Source of the DNA: Sabellastarte sp. h YS-2021
Taxonomy: Eukaryota; Annelida; Polychaeta; Sabellida; Sabellidae
Direction of reading: 5' to 3'
DNA length: 64,000 nt
NCBI GenBank assembly: GCA_964017235.1
Contig: OZ024927.1
Span: 26,307,160-26,371,159 of the forward strand
The stretch's first letter is position 1. The number at the start of each line of letters is the position of its first letter. Under the pieces are notes generated by a model. The model saw nothing but the letters and a program-made list of their open reading frames with translations. It searched no databases and was not told where the DNA came from. Of the stretch, positions 22,976-34,197 are shown one piece after another. The translations under genes and the position numbers were made by a program.

Positions 22976-25497
22976 TATATCCCCAGACGAAAGTCGGGGA
23001 TATATTGGATTCAGGTCCGTCGCGCCGCCGCCGCCGTAGAAATTTCCTTGTGGACGCGATAACTCAAAAACAAATTAATATTTTTTTTTCAAACTTGGTA
23101 CACATGTTAAGGGTGCCCAAAGGAAGATCCCTATCTTAAGGTGACCTTAAACTCCCAGTAAAAAAGAACTTATGGCCACCTTAAGGTCAGAAATTGGACT
23201 TTTGGCCACTTAGAGCCTTGTAGGTCACAAACTATGATGCTCAGCTGGCTGAAATTTTACCTGACAACACATTAATATGTTCTTAGTACATGTGCCGAAA
23301 ATCACGACTTTAAGTTGAGGAGAAAATTGTGTTTGAGGCCCATAAATACCCCCACTTAGGGATTTTTTGCTATACTTTTCATATATTTTGCCCTATAATT
23401 TGGAAGTGGTAATTCTGATGAGTCTCAAACTGCGCTAGGTATAACTTTGATATGTAATCCTTGTCTGTAGAAAATTTTAGGGCTGTAGGTTTACCCAAAG
23501 GGGTCGACTTAAGGTCTCAAAAGTGCCCACAGAGACCCAATTTATGCACTTTTTGCCACTTTCAAGCACTGTAGCTTTCAAACTATGTCTCTCATCTAAG
23601 TTAAATATCATCTGGGAATATATCTATGTGTTTTCTTATATGTGCCCCAACATTTAGGCCTTTAATAGACAGTTAACCTGTGTATGAGGACCTTAAACAC
23701 CCACCTGAGTGACCCTTTTAAGACATTTTTCACATATTTTGCTCTGTAACTTGGAAATGGTAAGTCTGAGAAGTTTCAAACTTTATTAGATACATATTCT
23801 ATGTGTAATCTTAGTATGTAACAAATTTTAAGTCTGAAGCTTTAATTTGAAAGCCACATCGAGATCTCTAAAAGGCCCACAGAGACCCAATATTTGGACT
23901 TTTTACCACCTTTAAGCCCTGTGACTGTTAAACTATGTGATTGATGGAGCTGAAATCCCATCTGGGAATACATTATTATGTCCTTTTTACATGTGCCGAA
24001 AATCAAGGTTTTTAGTAGACATTTAACCTGTGTATGAGGGCCATAGACACTCGCCCAAGTGCCTTTTTTGACATTTTTTCCGTATTTTGCCCTGTTATTT
24101 GGAAATGCTTAGTGTGACAAGTCTTAAACTGTATTATATATAATTTTTGTTTGTTATGTATGTCCCCCAAAAAGTTTCAGATCTGTAGTTTAATTGCTAA
24201 GGTCTCTTTAACAATTGTAAAATGCCCACAGAAACCCAATTTATGGACATTATGCCACTTTAAAGCCCAGTAACTGTCAAACTATGTGGGTTATAGAGCT
24301 GAAATCTTTGAATTTTTCAAAGGAAATGCCTGTCTATTTAAATTTTGATTATTAATAATGTTATGGCTATCTTAGTCTTTTAAGAACTTATTTTTGTGTG
24401 TTATACCTCTGCTTGCTGAGTTTTTAACTTTTTAAAATGAAACTGGTTAAACATATTCAAGTAGACAAAATGGACACTTTAAGTGAGCTTTAAGTCCCAA
24501 TATTAAAGAAATTATATCCTTATGTAGTAAAACTAGGGGATTTTTAACCCTCAACTAGCCCAGTTTTATTCAACTTGCCTCAGTTAATTTTGACACAGCT
24601 CCTACAGTTATGAACTCATTTCAGTTGATAATCACATACTTAAAATTCTCAATTCTTTTTGTATTTGAGTACCCCTTTTATATAGATTGTTTGTTTACCA
24701 TTTATCCCCACCTCTGGGACCTCCAGCTATATTGAGTGACACTAAATAAACAAAGGTATTTAATGATATCAGATGAGAAACAAAGAACTCAATGGGGTTG
24801 CAGATCTTGTGTAATAGTGAGAGAGGTGTGGAGAAGGGGAGAGGGGTGGGGGTGGGAGGTAGTGGGCTTCATTACATATAACACAAAGGGGAGTCAGAAC
24901 TGAGATTGTGTCACATATTTAGGTTTCATATATATGGACCACATATATAGGTATAGAGGAAATGAATAACTGAAAACAATTTGCAAATTCTAAAAATAAT
25001 ATAATAAAATAATAATATAAATAATTTTTTTTTAAATAATATTTTATTTGTGAACAAATATAGAAACAGATATGCGCTTTTGGGATTATGAATTTTAGAA
25101 TGGACATTGAATCATCAATCATTTAAATACTTTGAAGGAAGATTGAAAAGTATGATGAGTTGAGTTAAAATAATATTTTATTTGTCAACAAATATAGAAA
25201 CAGATATGCTCTTTTGGGATTATTATTTTAGAATGGACATTCAATCATCAATCATTTAAATACTTTGAAAATAGGTTTAGAGTTATCATTGCAGGAAGAT
25301 TGAAAATATAATTTGAGTTATGTATTCGGCGTCTGGGGATACACCATCTTCCTTGGGAAGATATAAACAGAGTAGATTGATGTGCTGAAGTTGATATAAT
25401 AATGGGTAATTATGTTTTAAAAAATTCCCGATCAAAACCTGTGGCGTGAGTGATGACCTGTCTGGGGATATGTTGGCGCCGAGTTGGCCCAATCTAG
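22976..25497 (+). mobile_element. array element P1 (Helitron-like, non-autonomous)
   Basis: The 5' tip TATATCCCCAGAC lies within a palindrome (ATATCCCC...GGGGATAT) and is followed by a GCC-triplet run (about 23,018-23,036). The body is a tandem array of about 330-bp monomers with the core 'cttggaaatggtaagtctg'. A unique segment follows at about 24,300-25,440. The inverted tip GTCTGGGGATAT lies at 25,460-25,471. A 7-bp-stem hairpin and TCTAG then close the element at 25,497, with T on both outer sides. P2 and P3 are further copies. The minus-strand open frames in it are by-products of the repeat. Confidence 0.8.
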
Positions 25498-25790
25498 TTT
25501 ATTATATATTTCAGCACTTGCCACTGTACAACATGTACTGCCCTTAAAATAACAGAATTTAATTGATTTTTTGGTAGTTAAATCTTAAACATGTTAGTGA
25601 GAGTTGCCGGAAGTGCACATTTCTGTCGGTGTCGATTGACCACTGTGAAGTCACCCCATGGGACAATTCACCCCATAATACATTGAAATAAGAAATGATT
25701 GCATAATTTCCCTCCCGAACGTAGATGGCTGTATGAATATAAAAGATTTTTTTAGCAATAATATAGTGCCTTTTTAGTATATTAATACAC
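25498..25790. other. no gene seen
   Basis: Short AT-rich spacer between P1 and the next repeat. No motif recognised. Confidence 0.4.
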
Positions 25791-25792
25791 GT

Positions 25793-26807
25793 ATACAGGC
25801 GAGTAGGTAGACAAGTTGGCAGGTCAGCATGTAGGCAGGTCGACAGGGGATCAAGTGTCGACCAAAAATCAAAACAGTACCACATGATGAAATTATAAGT
25901 CAAGGACAGTCAACTCAAGATATGGATCCTATCACTTGAGCCTCAATGCATGTTCTACCCTTACATCCAGAATTGGGCCTTTCCCACAGCCTAGGATTTA
26001 TTTGGTATAAATGTATAGAGAATTTGTTCACAGGAAAGAAATTTGAAGGTGGCTTTCCCGGAAATCCGAATTCTGAGTATAAAAGCCCAGAACTAGGAAG
26101 AGGGTTGTCATTGCCACATGAGACATTCTCAGAAGCACATCTCCCTCTGCTTGTTTCAATTAGGATGCAATAATTTTCAAAACTAAATTTTCTATTTGAG
26201 TGGCTATTTCTGTCAAATAAGCAGAAATAGGTTGATGCATAATTTATATATGATTTTAAAACCCAATTCTGAAAACCATAATTAAAAAAAAATAAAAAAA
26301 TAAATGCATTACTTCTGGTCATTTCATGGGATCCAAATGTTATGCTGAATGCCCTTAAACTAATTTCATCATGTGATACAGTTTCGAAATTTTTGATTGG
26401 TTGACACTTGAGCTCTCTTTTTCCCAGCAATTTCAAATATGCTGTGAAATCATAATATATAAAAAGAGGAAGTGTATATGGTCACGTGATGGGATCAAAA
26501 TGTTACTTTAACTATCCATTACCTACTTACATAACATGATGGTTTTCTGATTTTTCTGATTGGTCGACACTTGATCCCTGCTTTTCTTAGAAATTGTAAA
26601 TATGCTGAAATTTCATAATCTATAAACACAAAAATTTATCTTGTCACGTGATGAGATCCAACTGTTACTTTGTCCTTGACCTGAGTACATCACATGATTT
26701 TTTCTGATTTTTTGATTTGGTCAACAATTGATCCCTCTTTTTCCCAGAAGTTGCAAATATACTGAGAAATCAATCTGTTGACCTGCCGACCTGTCTACCT
26801 ATCTGTC
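25793..26807. mobile_element. possible TIR element with internal 165-bp repeats
   Basis: The left end (25,793-25,848) carries 'gcaggtcgacagg'-type sequence. The right end (26,775-26,807) carries the inverted 'ctgttgacctgccgacctg'. Inside, about 26,307-26,790 holds three tandem copies of a unit of about 160 bp with 'cacttgatcc' and 'cccag' cores. The minus-strand open frame at 26,436-25,915 is unrecognised. Confidence 0.45.
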
Positions 26808-26865
26808 TATGTATATATACACATAGATCTATATATACATATATGATATATGTATAATAACTTTT

Positions 26866-28025
26866 GTTGCCCCACAGCCCTTAAGGGCTGTCGGGGTATT
26901 GTTTTCACCCATGGTGTCCGGATGGGCGGGCGGGCGGCGGGAAAAAGTTTGTCCGGGCTGTATCACAGAAACCGTAAGGTGTAGGAAGTTGATACTTGGT
27001 AGGGACATTGGTTAGGATGTGAAGGTGTGCAACGTCATGCTCTGACCTTGATTTGACCTTTGACCTTGCTGTAGTGACCTTTACCTATAAAATCTTGTCT
27101 GGGCTATATCTCGGAAACCATAAGGTGTAGAAAGTTGATACTTGATAGGGACATTGGTTAGGATGTGAAGGTGTGCAACATCATGGTCTGACCTTGATTT
27201 GACCTTTGACCTTGCCGTAGTGACCTTGAGTTTGAAAATCTTGTCGGGCTATATCTCGGAAACCATAAGGTGTGGAAAGTTGATACGTGATAGGGACATT
27301 GGTTAGGGGGTGTAGGTGTGCAACGTCATGGTCTGACCTTGATTTGACCTTTGACCTTGCTGTAGTGACCTTGATCTATAAAATCTTGTCCGGGCTATAT
27401 CTCGGAAACCGTAAGGTGTAGGAAGTTGATACTTGGTAGGGACATTGGTTAGGGGATGTAGGTGTGCAACGTCTTAGTCTGACCTTGATTTGACCTTTGA
27501 CCTTGTTGTAGTGACCTTGACCTTTAAAATCCTGTTGCACCTTTGGGTTTGTCTTTTGATGCAGATTAAGCACTGTTAAAGTCATATGAGAATTCATTAA
27601 GAATTTTACTTTTACAACTTCCCATTGTAACAGATGGAATTTCATCAAGTGAGCCCTAGATTTTGCTCCACCACCACACTTAAGCATTCATATTACCACT
27701 TCTGGGTGTATGGTAATATTCAAAACATCCAAACCATAATTCGGAAATGCCAGATGTAGATAAAGAGTGTCGTAATGTTTAGTTTACTGATTAATGCTGT
27801 CTTCTTGCTATTCAATTGTCTTGTTTTTAATACTTCATCTGTACATGCATTATCTTTCTCTTAGACATTATTTTCTCTATTTAAACATTGTTTGGACCTT
27901 TATATAACTGACAGTGCACTGAACGTATCCTGAACTTTGTACTGATACAGCCCTTCTATATCTCATGGTGTTAAAAATATTTCCCTAGGCTGTGTGGTAC
28001 GGGCATCTCTGATGCTATTTTATAG
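26866..28025 (+). mobile_element. array element S1 (Helitron-like, non-autonomous)
   Basis: The 5' tip palindrome CCCCACAGCCC/GGGCTGTCGGGG (26,870-26,896) is followed by a GGGC-rich run. Four tandem units of about 119 bp follow, with the core 'ttgacctttgaccttgc' (to about 27,530). Near the right end 'GGCTGTGTGG' (27,988-27,997) is an imperfect inverted copy of the tip. A GCATC/GATGC hairpin and an A-rich end finish near 28,025. The 3' boundary is less certain than in P1 or R1. Confidence 0.55.
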
Positions 28026-28149
28026 ATTTATCTCACTTGAAGGAACTACTTTTATCTCTTTCCGGGAGGGGAATTGTGTAATGTAGCAAAAAATTTAAAT
28101 AAACCAAAAGTTATTCCAAGAACAACACATCAATACTGGCGACATTAGC

Positions 28150-28342
28150 CTGTACAAGTTGCAACTTGTATAAGCAGTTTGTACAAGTTGCAACTCATAC
28201 AAGATTGGCTGTACAAGTTGCAACTTGTATCAGGAGTTTGTACAAGTTGCAACTCATACAAGATTGGCTGTACAAGTTGTAACTTGTACAGAATTTCACC
28301 ATCAAATAATCCCAACTTGTAAAATACTGTTGTACAAGTTGG
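28150..28342. repeat. palindromic tandem array, left cluster
   Basis: Five or so copies of the perfect 18-bp palindrome TACAAGTTGCAACTTGTA and variants, within a 60-bp higher-order unit ('aagattggctg' spacer). The same palindrome forms the array at 31,733-31,915. Confidence 0.85.
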
Positions 28343-28964
28343 ACTTAAAAAGAATTTTGATTAAATTAACAATTTTATTGAAAATATATCTTATTTTATA
28401 TGCATAAATATCCAAATTAATGTTAGAGTGTCATATACATATAATTTTTCCATGAAAAATTAGCACTGAATTTACAGAAAAACCTTGAAAAATTTTACCA
28501 GTAACACCACAAAAAGTTATTACTATATGTATATTAATGTATTAACTTGGTTCTTTATAACTCAGGGGTCAAGTTATTTACATTGTTTATCATGCAGAAA
28601 AAAATTAAGCTTTTGTTAAATACTATGTTCAGTATGAATATGAGCTGTTCTTTATTGATGCTTGTAAGACTCCAGCTTTGTGCTCATTGGAGTTTTTTGT
28701 GGAACTGTGTACTGGAGTCTTTTTTTCTATTTACAAATACTTAGGCAGAAATGTTTCAATAATAACAATCAGACTTCAAAGATGAAAGATGATAGGTTGA
28801 TGAAAGTAATAAGTAAGAATTCTAAATCTTCTAAATGCAATCAACTGTCTGGGTGTGTCTTCTATAGCATCAGGGTTATTTTGTGATTTACCTCTAGTCA
28901 ATAAAGTAGGATCACAAGTGGGTAAGGGAAAGCATCAAAGAACAGATGATAGTTTATCCATAAT
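28343..28964. other. no gene seen
   Basis: AT-rich sequence between the left palindromic array and element R1. The short frames at 28,547-28,886 look like chance. Confidence 0.4.
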
Positions 28965-31306
28965 TAAGCGTCCCTGAAAGGGCGCTTATTTGGTTTCACC
29001 TCAGTTTCCTCGCCGCCGCATTATGCTCTCCCTTGAATATCTTCCTTATTATTGCAAGCTTTTTAACCATATTTGGCAGTTATATACCTTAGGCGTGGGA
29101 AAATTTTTCCACACGCTTAAATTTGACCTTTGATCTTTATCAAGGTCACATGATCAAAAAATAGTTTTTTCGGTACACCCGCCCGTCATCGCAGTTCAGG
29201 AAAATCTACTGACCGCAGAGGCTTGTAACTTCATACACATGTTTATACTATCAAAAACGTGAGCTGATTAGATTTTGGGAGCAATCCGATGAAAATTGAC
29301 CGATTTATAAGTGATTTCCTCACAGGTACCAATCAGAAAGCTTAAAATTCATGTGAACCCCCCTATTATCTTCTTAAGTATTGCATTTAGAGCCATAAAA
29401 TGTATTGGGAGGTAGTAGGAAACCATATGTGGAAAGTCTAGAAAGCAAGTCAAATTCCCCCCCCCCCCCTCCCCCCCCCCCCCCGACCCCCCTGTAGGGG
29501 TCAAACTGGGGTCATAAAATAGCCAATTTCATCTTTTCCCCTTATATCTCCTTTATTCTTGCTTCTAGAGCTTGAGAATGTATTAAGAGGTATTGGGAAA
29601 CCATATGTGAAGAGTCTAGATAGCCGGTCATATTTACCCCCAGACCCTCCCTTATGGGTCAAACTGTGGTCCTAAAATAGCCGATTTTGTGTTTTTGCCT
29701 TTTATCTTCTTTATTCTTGCTTGAACAGTTTTAGAATGTATTAAGAGGTATTGGGAAACCTTATGTGATGAGTCTAGATAGCCGGTCAGATTTACCCCCG
29801 CATCCCCCCTTATAGGTCAAACTGGGGTCATAAAATAGCTGATTTTGTGTTTTTGCCGTATATCTCCTTTATTCTTGCTTTTAGAGTTTAGAATGTATTA
29901 AGAGGTATTGAGAAACCTTGTGTGAAGAGTCTAGGTAGCTGGTTAGATTTACCCCCGGATCCCCCCTTATGGGTCAAACTGGGGTTATAAAATAGCTGAT
30001 TTTGTGTTTTTGCCTTTTATCTCCTTTATTCTTGTTTTTAGAGCTTTAGAATGTATTAAGAGGTATTGGGAAACCATATGTGAAGAGTCTAGATAGCTGG
30101 TCAGATTTAGCCCCGGACCCCCCCTTATGGGTCAAACTGGGGTCATAAAATAGCCGATTTTGTGTTTTTGCCTCTTATCTCCTTTATTCTTGCTTTTAGA
30201 GTTTTACAATGTATTACGAGGTATTGGGAAACCTTATGTGAAGAGTCTAGATAGCTGGTCAGATTTACCCCTGGATCCCCACTTATGGGTCAAACTGGGG
30301 TCATAAAATAGCCGATTTTGTGTTTTTGCCTTTTATCTCTTTTATTCTTTTAGAGTTTTAGAATGTATTGAGAGGTATTGGGAAACCTTATATGAAGAGT
30401 CTAGATAGCTGGTCAGATTTACCTCCTGCCCCTTTTATGGATCAAACTGGATTCATCAAATAGCTGATTTTGTGTTTTTGCCTCTTATCTCCTTTATTCT
30501 TGCTTTTAGAGTTTTACAATGTATTAAGAGGTATTGGGAAACCTTATGTGAAGAGTCTAGATAGCTGGTCAGATTTACCCCTGGATCCCCACTTATGGGT
30601 CAAACTGGGGTCATAAAATAGCCGATTTTGTGTTTTTGCCTTTTATCTCTTTTATTCTTTTAGAGTTTTAGAATGTATTGAGAGGTATTGGGAAACCTTA
30701 TGTGAAGAGTCTAGATAGCTGGTCAGATTTACCCCCTGCCCCTTTTATGGATCAAACTGGATTCATCAAATAGCCGATTTTGTGTTTTTGCCTTATATCG
30801 ATTTTATTCTTGCTTTTAGAGATTTACAATGTATTCAGAGGTATTGGGAAACCTTATGTGAAGAGTCTAGATAGCTGGTCAGATTTACCAGATAGATGTG
30901 TTCAAAGCATTGTGTCATAAACTTCTTGCCTTTCTAAAGGCTCACATTTTACTATGCCTTTTTCTAAAATGTAAATAGATATATGGCATTTATAAAGCAC
31001 TGTTACTCTTTAATTAAGTAGTTTTATGGTGTAACTTTCGACCTATTATAAGTATTGATGCTTTATCCATTCTTAGCCAGAGCATTTATTCAATTAACTT
31101 TTCGCAATTTATGACCATGGAAAACAAAATAAAGCTTAAATTTTTCTTTCATGTTAATGCATGAACTTCCACACTGTCTGCTTAACTTTCACTTCTTTTC
31201 TCAGCACTGCATGTTTTTATTTTCTAAAACCTTTTTCTACTGTATATTATATTGCAGTGAACCTTTTTGGGACGCTTAGTTTTTGTTAGCAAAAACATTT
31301 TTCTAG
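28965..31306 (+). mobile_element. array element R1 (Helitron-like, non-autonomous)
   Basis: The 5' tip hairpin AAGCGTCCC...GGGCGCTT (28,966-28,987) is followed by a short GCCGCC run. The tandem array runs from about 29,340 to 30,890 with units of about 155-165 bp ('aagagtctagatagctggtc'). A C-run near 29,460 interrupts its first part. The inverted tip GGGACGCTT is at 31,269-31,277, then hairpin GTTTTTG-TTAG-CAAAAAC and terminal CTAG at 31,303-31,306, followed by T. No coding sequence. Confidence 0.8.
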
Positions 31307-31732
31307 TTGTAATTGATGCATGCTTTTCATTAATAAAATCCTTATATAGTCTTAAAATTCAGATGTGGTTTTATCATCATAAAATAGTAAATTGTATGTA
31401 TCCCTTTGTTTTGAAAAAATAAAGTTAGGAGAACTGTTGACAAAAAACATGATTATAAATCATAAGGTTATGAACACCAACAAACTCAAAAGTCAGATAC
31501 AAGCTTCAGTTGGGCCAGTGGAGACTCAAACTTTTAAAAGTATATAAAGATATGCATTAAAGGTTTCATAATTGTCAAAAAAATATGAAAATTTACAGGT
31601 CAACAGTTTGCTTTCTCATCAAAGAAGTATAGTTTACAGTGAATTTGTCATTCTTGAAGATTGGATATGTTGATATTATGAATTTTAAAGTATAAATTCA
31701 TTAAAATACATGTTTAACTGAAAAATATAGAG
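31307..31732. other. no gene seen
   Basis: AT-rich spacer between R1 and the right palindromic array. Nothing recognised. Confidence 0.4.
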
Positions 31733-31915
31733 CTTGTACACATTGCAACTTGTACAGGTCCAAAATTTGTATATGTTGCAACTTGTACAAGTCAACCTGT
31801 ACAAGTTGCAACTTGTACAAGCTGTTTGTACAAGTTGCAACTTGTACAAGCTGTTTGTACAACTTGTACAGATTTCTTGTACAAGTTCCAACTTGTACAA
31901 ATCTCAACTTGTACA
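31733..31915. repeat. palindromic tandem array, right cluster
   Basis: Six or so copies of the palindrome TACAAGTTGCAACTTGTA and shorter variants with CTGTTTG spacers. Because the unit is self-complementary, open frames appear on both strands here with cysteine/tyrosine/leucine-rich repeats; none is a gene. Confidence 0.85.
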
Positions 31916-32471
31916 TAACATACGGTGTATGTATAAAATCAACACAGACTACTACTAGGACCTAACCAACTCAGACCCATTGAAGTAGTCCATCACAACT
32001 AATTCATTCTCACAAAGTCAGCCCTGTAATAATACAAATTTGAATCTTACATTGTTAATCGAATTAAGCATCCCTTGAAAAGGGCTTTTATTACATACAA
32101 TGGTCCTACCTGTTGTAACAATATGCTTTACTGGTGGTTGACCGTGGGAAGCTTCCAACCGGAGTAAAAGTTGAAAACTTATTACTCGTGAAATTCAGAT
32201 AGACGGGGCTATCCAGAACAGTGGTCACGGGGAATGCCGGTGATATATTACCGGTGCGGGTAAACACGCACCTGCTGGCTTGACCACTTGACCTAGGGAA
32301 CCTATCAGATTGCTCGTATGAGTTCTTCCTTCTTTTTGTTGGAAGCCATCTTGAGAAGTTGGCCTTTTTGTGACTCTCACTTTTGTGATTTGTTACAGCC
32401 TTACAACTATGGGTAGACAGTTAATTTTTGCTTAAATTGTTGTATAACAGTTTATAGATCACAGTGGTAAC
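31916..32471 (+). other. R-like 5' tip fragment and DIRS 2 leader
   Basis: Near 32,065 'taagcatcccttgaaaaggg' resembles the R-element 5' hairpin. The sequence from about 32,100 to the gag region contains 'gcacctgctgg', shared with the DIRS 1 leader. No gene. Confidence 0.4.
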
Positions 32472-33322
32472 ATGGTGAAGACACCTACCAGAAACGGGGC
32501 AAGTGTGGACATTTTATTCCCCAGTTTGATGGTCACAGCTCTTGCTTTGGTTGTAGAGCCAAGTGCAAGGGGCTAGACCCCTGTGCACCGTGAGCTTATA
32601 CCACTCAGTGTTCTGCATGTGCAGCACTCACAGAGGAGCAGTGGACACATTTTAGAGAGAACTTTGCGAAGAGGTCCGCTTATAGACAAAAGTCAGGCTC
32701 GCAGGCTGATCCTTTTGAAGAGCCGGAGATAACTGACGAACCGGTATTTACTGGTGAAGATCCCTCATGGGTAGATGAAACTATCGTGGATTTAGATCCG
32801 GAAGACTCTGGTACCAATGCACCTCTTACCGGCATCAGCCCTCTCACGAGCCTACTGGCTCCATTACCCGCACATAATAACCAGGCGACTTCTTTCACTC
32901 TAGGTCCGGTTCATCAGTCTGCTACACATTCATCAGCCTTTTTCAAGGTGCTGAACCCCGTATAACAGACGGTCCCTCAGGACATTTCTCTTCCAGGAAA
33001 CATACCACACTCTACAACTGGTAGACAAGCAGTTGCGGATAAAATGGCTGCTCTATCCTTCCCACAGCCACAGAGGACTGCTTCTGCCACAGAGATCCTC
33101 CAGACTCCTAGAACTCAACTGATTAGGAGCCAGCTGGAACTGCAGAATTTTGAAATGATGAACACTCTGCAGCAGAAAAACCAGCAACAAATAAAATATC
33201 TCTCTGCTCAATTGCAAACTGGACTGCAAACCTTTCTTCAACAGTCCATGGGGCTGGTATTCATGAAAAATCTTATTCTCAGTCTCAAACTTACACTCAG
33301 TTTCAAACTCAAACTCAACTAT
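32472..33322 (+). pseudogene. DIRS relic 2, gag N-terminal half
   Basis: The cysteine/histidine cluster CGHFIPQFDGHSSCFGCR, then GLDPC, aligns with the N-terminus of the intact gag at 61,602. An ATG at 32,472 is out of frame with it, and stops occur after DPCAP (near 32,590) and near 32,963. Later sequence is glutamine-rich. Homology ends at about 33,322, where about 6.7 kb of other elements intervene; gag resumes at 40,055. Confidence 0.7.
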
Positions 33323-34197
33323 ACGTAAGTATAAACTCAAATTTGGTATTCTCATGTAAAATTGTATGTAGGTATATGCTCAAACTTAAGTTTGAATCTG
33401 AGTTTGAGCTTAGAAATATTTTAGCCAATCAAATTCCATAATGAAATGTATCATGGAATTTGATTGTCTAAAATGAAATTAAATATTTATGATCTCAATC
33501 TCAATCTCAAACTTAATTTGAGTTTGAAATATATGGAAGCAGTACATGTAATACTGCTTGGAAGGCTGGCACTGCTAATTCTACTCTAAACTTTATATGT
33601 TATGTTCAAGTGCAACTTATATACAATTTATAACTTATACCATAGTTCAAACAAAGTATTACTAAGTGTTACTATTGATTGTTAATCTAATGATTGTTGC
33701 TTGATAAAATGATTACCTTATTATTTCAGTTTGTAAAATTTCTTAAGAAAATTTATTTTTTTTCTTCAATATACAAAATATTGCATTTATGTGATTCTAT
33801 TTCAGTGAGATGAAAATTTAGTGGGATGAAATTCAAATATTAAGTCATATTGCAAGTGTCTAAGTTAAAATGTTATAGCATTCTACTGTATTTCATGATG
33901 AATAAGAACATGAAAAGGTCACCCATTTAAATCCAACTTCTTTGACCAAAGCCATAAGGTATCTATTTCATTTAAGGATACAAAGATAGCACCCTAGGCC
34001 CAAGGACACTACTTGGGAAATAATTTAATCTTGGTATTATTATTACTTTAATTCATACTGATAAATTGTTGGAAGGTCTGTAAGCCCCTACTTTAGGTTA
34101 GACTATGGGAATGAAGCTCAAAAGTTATTCATAGAACTTTGGATTTTAGAAGGCAAAAACTTGTTTAAAAGTTTTTGGCTGACTTGTACACCTAATT
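33290..34197. repeat. foldback-rich insert
   Basis: Repeated 'ctcaaactcaaactc' and its inverse 'gagtttgag' (about 33,290-33,535). A near-perfect stem is formed by 'caatcaaattccat' and 'atggaatttgattg' (about 33,426-33,467). The rest, to about 34,197, is AT-rich without a gene. Confidence 0.45.

Noticed and set aside
29455..29490. Long C-run as a regulatory or G-quadruplex element
   Set aside because: Probably simple slippage within the R1 array; a similar G-run near 43,664 likewise has no supporting context.
31685..31965. Overlapping open frames on both strands with repeated tyrosine/leucine/cysteine peptides
   Set aside because: They are translations of the palindromic array; both strands read alike because the unit is self-complementary.
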